A program made the translations under genes and the position numbers. From Armatimonadetes bacterium UBA1398 (GTDB lineage: Bacteria; Armatimonadota; Zipacnadia; UBA1398), in NCBI GenBank assembly GCA_002305165.1, contig DBQI01000062.1, positions 62,001 to 126,000 on the forward strand: 64,000 nucleotides of DNA. The letters run 5' to 3'. Within the stretch, counting starts at the first letter, position 1, and the number at the start of each line of letters is the position of its first letter. Positions 27,299 to 36,116 of the stretch are shown piece by piece. A model generated the notes under the pieces. It made no database searches and was not told the DNA's origin. It was given only the letters and a program-made list of their open reading frames with translations.

Positions 27299-30200
27299 CT
27301 ACGGGAGCGCGTCCATGCGGTGGTCGTCCACGTCGGGCGGGGTGGGCCAGCCCTCTCCCCGGTCTAGAGCCTCCAGCATCGCCGCCACAGCCGCCTCAAG
27401 CTGGGGGTCTCGACCCTCGCGGTAGGCCTCGTACGGGTACTCCACATGGATGTCCGGCGGCACACCGTAGTTCTCCAGGTTGATGCCTTCCGCCGTGTAC
27501 CAGCCCTCCACCGGCACCCGGAAGCCCGCGCCGTTGACGAGGGTCGTGTCCCAAGTGCCGATGACGCCACCGGCTGTGGGCACCCCCACCAGGGGACCAA
27601 GGCCCGTCGTCCGGAAGGCGTTCGGGAAGATCTCGGCATTCGAGAAGCTGTGCTGGTTGATCAGGCAGCACATGGGCCCCCCGAACATGGGCGCCGGCGT
27701 CGACGTGAGCGGGTTGTTTCGCGGCGCATGCCAGCCGTGGATCTTCTTGTACAGCAGCCCGATGACGCTGTCGTGGGTGTAGCCGCCGCTGTTCCAGCGC
27801 ACATCGATGATCACGGCGTCGTACCGCTGCGCCGGGCCCTGGATCTCATCGGTGAACTGGGCCAGCGTCGTGGCGTTCATTGCGTTCATGTGGATGTAGT
27901 AGACCCGGTTGTCCGAGAGCTCCAGCACCCGGTTCCGGTTGTTCTCTACCCACAGGTCATACCAGAGGCCGCTCAGCGCGCCCGAGGAGAAGGGCTTGAT
28001 GGAGATCTCCCTCGCCCCCTCGAGCGTCGGCTCGGCGTTCACCGTGAGCTTGACGCGTTCGCCGGCGCGGCCCGCGAGGAGCTCATGAACGCGCTCCGTG
28101 TTGGAGACCTCTTCGCCATCGATGGCGACGATGTACTCGCCCGGCTCAACGCGTGTGTCCGGCTGATCGCAAGGGCCCGTGTCGAGGGTCTCTTTCACCA
28201 GGATCCCCGGGCCGGCATAGGCCGGATCGGGCACGATCCCCAGTCGCGCCGTGTCCTTGCCCGACCGGCCGCCCCCGTAGCAGCCCAGGTGGGATGCGTT
28301 GAGTTCGCCGATCAGCCGGCTCATGAGGTGGACGAAGTCCTCGATGACGAGCGTTCCGGTCACATGGGGCAGGTACCGCTCTAGCTCGCCCGCCCAGTCG
28401 ATATCGTGGCGAGTGGGGGAGTAGAAGTTCTCATCCAGCAACGCCCAGCCCTGCCGGAAGGCCCATTGCTGCAGCATCCGTGCGTCGCGGTCCAGTTCGG
28501 CCTTGAAGTTCAGCTTCGTCGCGCTGCCGCCGCGCTCGGCATCGGCCTTGTACACGTCGCCTCCGCTGGTGAAGAAGATCAGTTTCCCGTCTTCCGTGAG
28601 GCGGACGCTGCCAAGGTCGAAATCGCCGTTCACGAACTGCCGCTGGTTGGAGCCATCCAAGTCCATCGTCCAGATCTGCTGCCCGCGGGTGAAGACCAGC
28701 CGTTTCCCGTCACCCGAGAAGCCCACGATCCCCTCGTTCGTGTTCGATGTGGTGACCCGCTTCGCCCGGCGGTCGATGCGGAGGAAGTCGATGGTCATGC
28801 GGTCGATGGGCGCCGGTTGCCACTCGGGCCGCTCCGGCTCCGGCTCGGGCTCAGCCTCGTCCCCGGTCTCCTCGCCCTCGGCCTCTCCCTCCGCCTCAGC
28901 GGCAGGCTCCTCTTCCGGCTTCTCCTCTGGCTGCTCCGCCGGCTCGTCCTTCTTCTCGAGGGCCTCGAACTGAGCCTCGTAGTCATCGAACTCGACGGGC
29001 TGCCGCACCAAGTCGATGGAGTGGATCTGCCACGAGCCCGTGCGGTAGGAGACGAAGAAGAGCTTCTTGCCATCGGGCGACCACATGGGTGTCGAGTTGC
29101 CATCCGGGTTGTTGGTGATGTTCACCCAATGCTCGTCGCTCCGCCCCACCGCACGCAGGTAGATGTCGGTACCCGAGCGCACGTGGTTGATCGTCGCCGC
29201 GATCCAACGCCCATCGGGCGAGATCCGAACCTCCGAGACGCCGGGCAGGTCGATGAACTTCTTGACCTGGCCGGTCTCGGCGTCCGCGGCATAGATACCG
29301 TCCGCGCCCCTATCCCGTCGGAACAGGAGTTTCGTGCCATCCCAGGTGTAGCCGAGCATGTCGAGGTAGTACTTCCCGTCCTCGACGAAGGGCCGTTTCT
29401 CCTTGGTGTCGGTGTCGTACATCCAGATGTCAGACGGGCCATTCTCCTGGGTCAGGTAGACGAGCCGTTTCCCGTCAGGGTGCCAGTAGTAGTCGCCATC
29501 CATGCCGGGCCAGTCCGTGAGACGGATCGAGCCGTTCTTGAACTCGGGCTTGATGAGGAAGATGTCGTCCCGCAGGCGGATGGCTACCCAGGAACCGTCC
29601 CGGTTGGGCTCCATCTCCTCCACGTCGCTCGTCTTCGTCTCCTCGGCCTCGAAGCTCTCCTTGTGGTCGATGGGAGCCCTGATCTCCAGCTTCCGCGGCT
29701 CCCCACCGCTCACGGGCACGGTCCAGAGGTCGAAGTTCCACTCGTAGATGAGGGTCTTGCCGTCCCCCGACACGGAGAGGTAGATGGTGGCGTCCGTATC
29801 GTTCTGGGTGATCCGGCGGATCTCGCGGCTCTCTAGGTCCATAGCGTAGACGTTGGGCCGGCCGTCCCGGTCCGAGACCCAGCAAAGGGTTTTGCCATCC
29901 TCGGCGAACACGGGCCAGTTGTCCGTGCCGTTGTAGTCCTCGGTCAGCATCTCCATCGTGTCCGTATCGCGATCATAGATGAACACGTCGGAGTCGCCGC
30001 TGCCCTTGTAGTCCTTGCGCCACCAGGACTGGCCCCCACGGACGCCCGCCACGTACCGACCGCACGGGGAGTAGCTCGTGGCGCTGCAGTGCTCCGAGTC
30101 GTGGAGGAGCGGGCGCACGTACCCGGACTCCAGATCGATCTCGTACGGAGCGCCCTCGCGGAAGTCGCGGCCACCGGCGTTGAACAGCAGCTTGGTTCCA

Positions 30201-30577
30201 TCGGGCGACCACTCCGCCATGACGTCGCCGGCGCTGTGATGGGTGACCCGCTCGATCTCCCCGCCCGCCGCCGGCACAAGGAAGATGTCGTCACCACCGT
30301 AGCGGTTCGAGCTGAAAGCGATGCGCTCGCCATCGGGCGAGAACCGTATGCGGCAGTCGTATGCCATGTGGACGGTGAGACGTCGCGCCACCCCCTGACC
30401 CTGCTCGTTCAGGTCAGCCACCCATAGATCGCCCTGGTACGAGAACGCGATCTGGGAGCCGTCCGGGCTGAGGTCGGCGTAATGCATGTCGTGGATAACG
30501 GGGAGCTCCTGGGCGAAGGCCCCGGAGATGCCGAGGACACTGAGGACGCCCAGCGCGATGGGGATGACTCTGTACAA
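27299..30577 (-). CDS. Tricorn protease homologue (S41 family), exported
   Basis: A 1092-residue protein with a signal peptide (LGVLSVLGISGAFAQ). The first 510 residues are WD40/TolB-like repeats (LSPDGSQIAFS, FSPDGERIAFSSNRYG, and others), then a highly acidic low-complexity linker of Glu/Pro/Ala (about 535-585), a second propeller part, a PDZ domain (about 810-890) and the S41 protease domain. IIDVRWNSGGY and CLINQHSFSNAE mark the active site; the nucleophile is probably Ser979. The family trims peptides; a periplasmic or extracellular role is inferred from the signal peptide. It is monocistronic and convergent with the hydrolase. Confidence 0.93.
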   Translation of the reverse strand: MYRVIPIALGVLSVLGISGAFAQELPVIHDMHYADLSPDGSQIAFSYQGDLWVADLNEQGQGVARRLTVHMAYDCRIRFSPDGERIAFSSNRYGGDDIFLVPAAGGEIERVTHHSAGDVMAEWSPDGTKLLFNAGGRDFREGAPYEIDLESGYVRPLLHDSEHCSATSYSPCGRYVAGVRGGQSWWRKDYKGSGDSDVFIYDRDTDTMEMLTEDYNGTDNWPVFAEDGKTLCWVSDRDGRPNVYAMDLESREIRRITQNDTDATIYLSVSGDGKTLIYEWNFDLWTVPVSGGEPRKLEIRAPIDHKESFEAEETKTSDVEEMEPNRDGSWVAIRLRDDIFLIKPEFKNGSIRLTDWPGMDGDYYWHPDGKRLVYLTQENGPSDIWMYDTDTKEKRPFVEDGKYYLDMLGYTWDGTKLLFRRDRGADGIYAADAETGQVKKFIDLPGVSEVRISPDGRWIAATINHVRSGTDIYLRAVGRSDEHWVNITNNPDGNSTPMWSPDGKKLFFVSYRTGSWQIHSIDLVRQPVEFDDYEAQFEALEKKDEPAEQPEEKPEEEPAAEAEGEAEGEETGDEAEPEPEPERPEWQPAPIDRMTIDFLRIDRRAKRVTTSNTNEGIVGFSGDGKRLVFTRGQQIWTMDLDGSNQRQFVNGDFDLGSVRLTEDGKLIFFTSGGDVYKADAERGGSATKLNFKAELDRDARMLQQWAFRQGWALLDENFYSPTRHDIDWAGELERYLPHVTGTLVIEDFVHLMSRLIGELNASHLGCYGGGRSGKDTARLGIVPDPAYAGPGILVKETLDTGPCDQPDTRVEPGEYIVAIDGEEVSNTERVHELLAGRAGERVKLTVNAEPTLEGAREISIKPFSSGALSGLWYDLWVENNRNRVLELSDNRVYYIHMNAMNATTLAQFTDEIQGPAQRYDAVIIDVRWNSGGYTHDSVIGLLYKKIHGWHAPRNNPLTSTPAPMFGGPMCCLINQHSFSNAEIFPNAFRTTGLGPLVGVPTAGGVIGTWDTTLVNGAGFRVPVEGWYTAEGINLENYGVPPDIHVEYPYEAYREGRDPQLEAAVAAMLEALDRGEGWPTPPDVDDHRMDALP

Positions 30578-30735
30578 GGTCTGGCACCTTACCTATTCCG
30601 CGGATTGGCCTAGCTGCACGAGCTTTCTGGCCTTCGCTCCGTGATCGTCAAAGCCCTCCCTCACGTGGCGGACCACCCACGCAGGAAGGCCGACCCTGCC
30701 GCTTGTATTGGAGGCACCAGGGGAGAGGAGCCAAC

Positions 30736-32733
30736 GTGCCGCCGCAGTCTTCCTTCGAGCGAACCGAGCGGTCCGAGCTGGCCGCGTTGGCCGTTGCCGG
30801 CTTGGCTCCGGGGATCGTCGCGGGCCTGCTCTACCTCAGCTCCGCGGCCCGCACGGTGCAGTGGGGGCGCTGCGGCTTCCTGTGTGTGGCTGCGGCCGAG
30901 GGTTCCCTGCCCCCGCCTGGGACCTCGCCCCTGTGGGCTCTCATCGGCCGTGGTGTCCTCCTGCTAGCGCCGGACCAGGAGCCGGCCTACCCCCTGGCGG
31001 TTCTGTCGGCGGTTCTTGGAGCCCTGGCGGTCGCTGCATCGGGACTGGCCTGCCTCGAAGCGATACGCGCCGCTCGGGGCCCGAATCCGGAAGTTGCCCA
31101 CGAGCCGGGCCTGAGGGACCTGCTCCTGGCCGGTCTCTCGGCCCTCGCCCTGGCCCTCTCCGTGCCCCTCTGGGAAGCCTCCAGCGCCGCCGACTCCCGG
31201 CCCCTGTCCGTGCTGCTAGCCGCTCTCTTCCTCTTCATTTGCCTGCGATGGCGACGGCGCCGCCACTTGAGCCGCCTCGGGGGCGTTGCTCTCGGGCTGC
31301 TTGCCGGGATCGGCCTCACTCAGCACCTGCTCTTCCTCTTCGTCTGCCTGTCCGGGCTGGTTCCACTGCTCCTCGCCAACGCCGGCGGCACGACCCCACA
31401 TGACCGCGGCAGGCGCCTCGCGGCGGCAGGTGGCGCGCTCCCCCTTCTCCTCGGCCTCCTTGTCGGGCTGTTGCCGCTCTCGATGGTGGTTCTGACGGCG
31501 CCAGCCTACCCCGAGAGCCTGTGGCCGGCGCCGAGTCGCGACGGGTTGTTGCCGTACCTGGAGGCCGGGCTCCTCGGCCAGGCCCCCTTCGATGCCACCA
31601 CCGCGGGTGGGCCCTTGCTCGTACGCGTGCGGCTCGCGGAACTGGTCGCGGATGTGGGCTGGATGCCCCTTACAGGCATCGCCTTGGCCCTGGTGTGGAT
31701 CGTGCGGTACCAAGCCCCTGCCGCAGGCCTCTACAGGGGCAAGGCCCTATCCGGGGCCCTCTGGTTCGGCGTTCTACTCTTCCTGACGGGATGGATTCCC
31801 GGCTGGTCCCAGGGCGGCGAGATGCGCTCTGAGATCCTCGCCTACTGCCCTTTGGGCCTCGTCTTGGCCGCCGCGACGGGGTTCGCGGTCACGCTGGGGC
31901 AGGCCGAGAACCGGCGCGCCCTGCCCCTGGGGTGGACCACGGTCGCCGGCGTCGCGGCGCTAGCGCTCCTGCCCATGCAGACCGCCACCGATCGTGTCCA
32001 CGAGGGCCGTGGCGAGGATGCGTCGGAGTACGCTCAGACCGTCATGGCCCAGGGCCACGGGCGCCCTGCCTTGCTCTTGGGCCGGAACGACCCCGCTGGA
32101 CTGCTCATGGCGCCTGAGGTCGACCTCGCGGGGCCTGTCTGGTACGCCCTGCACCTCCGGGGGGCGCTCGTGGCGGAGCCCAAGGTGGCCCGTCCGCCGA
32201 CGGTCGTGACCGACTGGGTGTCAGGGGGAGCGCCGGTCGCTCCTCGCATGGGGGATCTCCCTTCTCCACGCCAGACGGACCCGGTAACCCGCGAGGTTTA
32301 CACCGCTCCCCATCGCGCGCGCTGTATCGCCTCTCTTCTACGGGGCCAGCATGAGGCGGCCGTTGAGGCCATCGGGGCCGCTCTGGACCTGACGCTCACG
32401 GTCCCCGCGAACCGCGAGCTGGCCGCGATCGCGCTTTTGCGCAGCGGCGAGGCCGAAGGCGCTCTGCGCCTGGCTGACGCGGCCCGGTATCACCACGCCG
32501 AGCGCTGGCAGGCGTGGGAGGTGCGTGGGTGGGTGCTGCGCGCGCAGGGCCGCCTCGAGGAGGCTGAGCGGAGTCTGGAGGTAGCGCGCGGGCTATCAAG
32601 GTGGCGGCTCGAGGAGAACGGGATCTCGGCTCTCTGCGCCCCCGCCGTGTCTGCCACGGCGGCAGAGGTCCCGGGACGGGCCGGCACGCATACTTCATCG
32701 ACTGGGCCAGACCAAGGCGTTCAGACGCCCTGA
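30736..32733 (+). CDS. DUF2723-like polytopic membrane protein with TPR-like tail
   Basis: A 665-residue protein with about ten membrane helices in the first 440 residues and a soluble tail of TPR-like helices (AAVEAIGAALDLTLTVPANRELAAI is split over one such pair). The N-terminal region has GRCGFLCVAAAEGSLPPPGTSPLW, comparable to the conserved luminal loop of DUF2723 proteins, which are thought to act in lipid-linked sugar transfer. The GTG at 30736 is preferred over an upstream TTG because GAGAGGAG is 6 bases before it. It runs 11 bp into the cobalamin adenosyltransferase gene, so the pair is probably one transcript. The DUF2723 call rests on overall form, not a strict motif. Confidence 0.65.
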   Translation: MPPQSSFERTERSELAALAVAGLAPGIVAGLLYLSSAARTVQWGRCGFLCVAAAEGSLPPPGTSPLWALIGRGVLLLAPDQEPAYPLAVLSAVLGALAVAASGLACLEAIRAARGPNPEVAHEPGLRDLLLAGLSALALALSVPLWEASSAADSRPLSVLLAALFLFICLRWRRRRHLSRLGGVALGLLAGIGLTQHLLFLFVCLSGLVPLLLANAGGTTPHDRGRRLAAAGGALPLLLGLLVGLLPLSMVVLTAPAYPESLWPAPSRDGLLPYLEAGLLGQAPFDATTAGGPLLVRVRLAELVADVGWMPLTGIALALVWIVRYQAPAAGLYRGKALSGALWFGVLLFLTGWIPGWSQGGEMRSEILAYCPLGLVLAAATGFAVTLGQAENRRALPLGWTTVAGVAALALLPMQTATDRVHEGRGEDASEYAQTVMAQGHGRPALLLGRNDPAGLLMAPEVDLAGPVWYALHLRGALVAEPKVARPPTVVTDWVSGGAPVAPRMGDLPSPRQTDPVTREVYTAPHRARCIASLLRGQHEAAVEAIGAALDLTLTVPANRELAAIALLRSGEAEGALRLADAARYHHAERWQAWEVRGWVLRAQGRLEEAERSLEVARGLSRWRLEENGISALCAPAVSATAAEVPGRAGTHTSSTGPDQGVQTP

Positions 32734-32744
32734 AGGAGGCAGCC

Positions 32745-33335
32745 ATGCCCCATCCGATCTACACTCGTCGAGGCGACGCGGGCGAGACCCGGACCCTTGC
32801 CGGGAGGACCATGAAGAAGGGCTCGGCTCAGGCTCGCGCCCTGGGCGCCCTGGATGAGCTCAACGCCGCTATGGGCTTGGCCCGCGCGCGCTGCGTCGAG
32901 CCGGCGATCGGTGAGGGTCTGTTGGCGCAGCAGCGTAAGCTGTACCGGCTGGGCGCGGTAGTAGCCAGTTTCCCTGAGTACCACAACCACGATGTGACAT
33001 CACTCGATGTCGCGGCTCTGGAGAGGACCATCGACGGCTGGACGGAAGCCATGCCGCCTCTAGGGAGCTTCGTGATCCCCGGCGCCTCCGAGCCCGAGGC
33101 TACGCTCCACGTGGCGCGGACCGTCTGCAGGAGGGCGGAGCGGGAATTCAACGACTGGGTGTCCGAGGAGGCGCAGGGGACGGACGTCGCTGACGAGGTG
33201 GCTGCCGCTCTGGCTGATGCGCTGGCGTACATGAACCGCCTCTCGGACTTCCTCTTCACTGCGGCGCGGTACGCCAACCACTGCGCCGGCGTAGAGGACG
33301 AGCGCGTCGGTCCGATGTCGGATGCGGGCTCCTGA
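32745..33335 (+). CDS. PduO-type cob(I)alamin adenosyltransferase
   Basis: A 196-residue ATP:cob(I)alamin adenosyltransferase, which transfers the adenosyl group of ATP to cob(I)alamin. The ATP-binding N-terminus is YTRRGDAGETRTL, and the conserved VCRRAEREFN and MNRLSDFLFTAAR segments form the rest of the active site. These are the PduO/MMAB signature blocks. The ATG at 32745 follows AAGGAGG. It would supply adenosylcobalamin for a B12-dependent enzyme encoded elsewhere. No cobalamin riboswitch or other B12 gene was seen near it. Confidence 0.95.
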   Translation: MPHPIYTRRGDAGETRTLAGRTMKKGSAQARALGALDELNAAMGLARARCVEPAIGEGLLAQQRKLYRLGAVVASFPEYHNHDVTSLDVAALERTIDGWTEAMPPLGSFVIPGASEPEATLHVARTVCRRAEREFNDWVSEEAQGTDVADEVAAALADALAYMNRLSDFLFTAARYANHCAGVEDERVGPMSDAGS

Positions 33336-33352
33336 GCCGGACCGGCATGGCT

Positions 33353-34564
33353 TCAGAGCCCCAGGCTGAGCTGATCGTCAGCCTGGGGCAGCGCGCGGCC
33401 GAAGCGGCCCCCTCCGCCGGCGTCCATCGCGAGCCGACCCTCGCGCGCATGGATGATGAGCCGCGCCACCTTCGACCCCACTACCTGAGCGATTCCGTCC
33501 TCTTCGGCTTCGTGCAGCACGCGCATCTCCGTGCCGAAGCGGTTGAGGAGGGCGTTCAGCTTCACCGAGCCCAAGCCCGGCACGAACTCGAGGGGGACTT
33601 GGTGGCGGTAGGGCGGGCGGTGGTCGGGCGAGAGGGACTCATCTTGGTCGGCAATGGCGACGATGCGGTCCAGAACGCCCGCCGTGACCCGATCACCATC
33701 GCAGCGCGAGCACCGGAAGGTCGGAGGCGGCTCCAGGACGACCTCGTCGCATGTCTCGCAGAAGCTCCGGTGGTACTTGCCGAGGCGTGGGTCGAGCCCG
33801 AAGTTGCCGGCGATCCCTGCGCCACCCCGCCGTTCCAGAGCCCCTCGAAGGCCGGCGAAGGACGGCTCCGGCATCGCGATGATGTTGTACTCACGGGCGA
33901 TCTTGGGCAATGAGTGGGCGTCGGAGTTGGAGAGGAAGGTCATGTCCCTGAGCTCCGACAGGCGATCGGCGATGGACGTGTCGGCGGACAACCCCAGCTC
34001 GATGGCAGGGATACGTTCCAGCACGGACTCCTCGAACACCGACCTGAGTGTCGCGGCACAGGCGCCATATAGGCTCTTGTGAGGCGTGAAGGCATGGGCG
34101 GGGATGAACAGACCCTCCCGCGCCAGCACCTCTTTGGCGAGGAGGTTGGCGGGCATATGGCACTGCTGCGACGATAGCTGCATATTGGTGACTTTGCGCG
34201 CCATCGCGCGCGAGAACTCCTCGAGGGTGGCGAGATCTGGCAGGAAGCAGATGTGATGGGAGAGCCCGCCCTGCTCCTCGTGGGTCTCCAGTTCGGCGCC
34301 CAGAATGACCACAAGCTCGCCGCGATAGCGCAGTCCGCCCCCTGCCAGCGGCTCCATCTCCCCCGCTTCCACCAGCCGCTTGATGTCATCGATGACGGCG
34401 GGCGACGCGCAGTCGATGATGCCCGCGACCTGGATCCCCTTCCGCTCGACGGATTCCACGCAGATGTTCTCGAAGGTGAGATCGCGGGATGCGGTGATCT
34501 TCACAGGACGGCCGTCGCTGCTGCGGCCGATGTGGATGTGCAGGTCGGCGAAGAAGTGGTTCAT
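33353..34564 (-). CDS. Endonuclease Q (EndoQ)-family PHP nuclease
   Basis: A 403-residue member of the EndoQ/TIGR00375 family. The PHP active site is assembled from DLHIHIGRS at the N-terminus, GLSHHICFLP, AHAFTPHKSLYG and SNSDAHSLP. A zinc ribbon (CETCDEVV ... CSRC) follows at about 285-315, then a helix-hairpin-helix (VPGLGSVKLNALLNRFG) that binds DNA. EndoQ cuts DNA 5' of deaminated bases such as uracil and hypoxanthine; it is best known in Thermococcales and is sporadic in bacteria. The ATG at 34564 follows GGAAGAGGAG. The last codons form a hairpin that can act as a terminator. Confidence 0.88.
   Translation of the reverse strand: MNHFFADLHIHIGRSSDGRPVKITASRDLTFENICVESVERKGIQVAGIIDCASPAVIDDIKRLVEAGEMEPLAGGGLRYRGELVVILGAELETHEEQGGLSHHICFLPDLATLEEFSRAMARKVTNMQLSSQQCHMPANLLAKEVLAREGLFIPAHAFTPHKSLYGACAATLRSVFEESVLERIPAIELGLSADTSIADRLSELRDMTFLSNSDAHSLPKIAREYNIIAMPEPSFAGLRGALERRGGAGIAGNFGLDPRLGKYHRSFCETCDEVVLEPPPTFRCSRCDGDRVTAGVLDRIVAIADQDESLSPDHRPPYRHQVPLEFVPGLGSVKLNALLNRFGTEMRVLHEAEEDGIAQVVGSKVARLIIHAREGRLAMDAGGGGRFGRALPQADDQLSLGL
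33358..33389. terminator. Hairpin overlapping the 3' end of EndoQ, convergent terminator
   Basis: A perfect 12-bp inverted repeat, GCCCCAGGCTGA and its complement, with an 8-base loop. It is inside the last 12 codons of the EndoQ gene (minus strand) and just after the stop of the cobalamin adenosyltransferase gene (plus strand). It could terminate both transcripts. It has no U tract. Confidence 0.6.
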
Positions 34565-34724
34565 GTGTCTCCTCTTCCGCCCGGGCGCCGGTCCCCTTCG
34601 GAGGGACGGCGCGGCGTCCCACGGAAAGCCCCAAGGCCATCCCATAGTGTATGCGACGGGGCGAGGGTAGTGCACGGCTAGCCACGCTCCTACGTTCAGT
34701 GAGTCCTGAGAGGACCCGTCTACC

Positions 34725-35666
34725 GTGTCACATGAGATCCGCAAGCCGCTCGTTGTCTTCATCGTGGGACCAACGAGCACGGGCAAGACGGAGACCGGCA
34801 TCGAGGTCGCGCTCGCCGTGGGCGGGGAGATCGTCTCCTCCGACTCCATGCAGTTCTACCGTGGCATGGATGTGGGGACTGCCAAGCCCACGCCCGAGCA
34901 GCAGGCCCAGGTTCCCCATCACCTCATCGACCATGTGGAGCCCGAACAGTCCTATAACGTGGCCCACTTCCATCGCGATGCGACGGCGGCCATCGACGGC
35001 ATACTTGGGCGTGCCCGGGTCCCCATCGTCGTGGGCGGTTCGGGGCTGTATGTGCGGGCCCTCGCCAACAAGCTGGACCTCCCCGTAGCTGAACCCGATG
35101 ACGAACTGCGCGCCCAGCTCAAGGCCTTCGCGAAGCACTCTGGCCCCACGGCGCTCCATGAGCGCCTCTCTAAGGTTGATCCTGCGTCCGCGGAGCGGAT
35201 ACACCCAAACGATACGAAGAAGCTCATACGCGCCATCGAGATCTACGAGCGTACAGGCCGGCCCATGTCGCACGTGTACTCCGAACGGCCCGAGCCCACC
35301 GATCGGTACGACTGCCTCATGTTCGGTCTCACCTGTGACCGGGATGAGCTCTACCGAAGGGTGGAGGAGCGATGCGACCGCATGGTCAACGCCGGCCTCC
35401 TCAAGGAGGTCCAGGAGCTCCTCGCCCGTGGCTACTCCCCTGACCTCCAGGCTATGCAGGCCATCGGGTACAAGGAGTTTGTGGCTTTCCTCAGGGGAGA
35501 GGTGGGCTTCCCCGAAGCCGTGGAGACATTCAAGCGCAACACACGGCGCTATGTGAAGCGGCAGATCACGTGGTTCAAGACCGATGAGCGTATCCGCTGG
35601 ATCGACGTCCCGACGGAGTCCCCTAGCCCGATCATAGTAGACGCGATCCGTCAGCGCGGCGCCTGA
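34725..35666 (+). CDS. miaA: tRNA dimethylallyltransferase
   Basis: A 313-residue MiaA. It adds a dimethylallyl group from DMAPP to N6 of A37 in tRNAs that read UNN codons. The P-loop GPTSTGKTETG opens the protein, followed by EIVSSDSMQFYRGMDVGTAKP, DHVEP and the isopentenyl-transferase signature QAIGYKEF near residue 245. The C-terminal KRQITWFKTDERIRWID is also standard. The start is GTG; no in-frame ATG is closer. It lies directly upstream of the origin region, which is not its usual hfq/mutL neighbourhood. Confidence 0.97.
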   Translation: MSHEIRKPLVVFIVGPTSTGKTETGIEVALAVGGEIVSSDSMQFYRGMDVGTAKPTPEQQAQVPHHLIDHVEPEQSYNVAHFHRDATAAIDGILGRARVPIVVGGSGLYVRALANKLDLPVAEPDDELRAQLKAFAKHSGPTALHERLSKVDPASAERIHPNDTKKLIRAIEIYERTGRPMSHVYSERPEPTDRYDCLMFGLTCDRDELYRRVEERCDRMVNAGLLKEVQELLARGYSPDLQAMQAIGYKEFVAFLRGEVGFPEAVETFKRNTRRYVKRQITWFKTDERIRWIDVPTESPSPIIVDAIRQRGA

Positions 35667-35738
35667 GCGCTCCTGTGCAGCCCGTGACCTGCTGATTCGC
35701 CGTTTTGGCGGCGATTCACGGGCCGGTGCAGTTGTCAG

Positions 35739-35767
35739 TTCACCCTTTTTGGGGCGCCTGTTATAGT
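35739..35767 (+). promoter_or_regulatory. Possible sigma-70-type promoter
   Basis: A TTCACC hexamer and a TATAGT hexamer are separated by 17 bases. The -10 matches the consensus at 5 of 6 positions and the -35 at 4 of 6. It would drive transcription through the left origin arm into the GHKL gene, 340 bases away. This is a motif match only. Confidence 0.35.
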
Positions 35768-35880
35768 TCGGCCCCACCAACAGCCGACTCAAGGCGACAG
35801 CGAATGACATCAGGTGGGAGTGAGAGGCAAGGGCCTTGTCAGGTACCCCGCGCGCCTGCCACAAAAAGTTTCGGGGAATC

Positions 35881-35889
35881 TTATCCACA
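35881..35889 (+). promoter_or_regulatory. DnaA box (perfect consensus)
   Basis: TTATCCACA, the high-affinity DnaA site. It faces a second perfect box 14 bp away on the opposite strand. Confidence 0.85.
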
Positions 35890-35903
35890 TGCGTGGACAA
35901 CTC

Positions 35904-35912
35904 TGTGGATAA
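35904..35912 (-). promoter_or_regulatory. DnaA box (perfect consensus, reverse)
   Basis: TGTGGATAA on the plus strand, which is TTATCCACA on the minus strand. It forms a facing pair with the box at 35881. Confidence 0.85.
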
Positions 35913-36031
35913 CTGCCTCACACCCGCTGTTCCCAAGGCTTTGACGATGGTCCGCTCTATCGCCTGGATGCCGGCAACCAGCCTCGTTCCGCGCTCGTTT
36001 CGTGCCTCTGGGCCGGCTGATGGCCCTGGGG

Positions 36032-36040
36032 TTATCCACA
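36032..36040 (+). promoter_or_regulatory. DnaA box (perfect consensus)
   Basis: TTATCCACA, 77 bp before the start of the GHKL-winged-helix gene. DnaA bound here could both organise the origin and regulate that gene; this is inferred from position. Confidence 0.8.
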
Positions 36041-36116
36041 GAGCATGGCGGGCTTTTCACTGGCAAGGCGGGCTTTCGTCAGTTGCTTCCATCGTGGCAG
36101 ATACGGCGGAAACGTG

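Larger units (their letters stand above)
35667..36113. other. Left arm of the replication origin (oriC), non-coding
   Basis: A 447-bp stretch with no convincing gene between miaA and the GHKL-winged-helix gene. It holds three perfect copies of the consensus DnaA box (TTATCCACA): a facing pair at 35881 and 35904 in opposite orientation, and a third at 36032. A weak box-like CGTGGACAA sits between the first pair. An AT-rich tract (CACAAAAAGTTTCGGGG) is at about 35863. The location next to dnaA fits an origin. Confidence 0.8.

Noticed and set aside
27446..29836. Two long plus-strand ORFs of 312 and 476 codons opposite the tricorn gene
   Set aside because: They are antisense to a clear protease. 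High GC keeps such frames open; their proteins are Arg/Val/Leu-rich without motifs.
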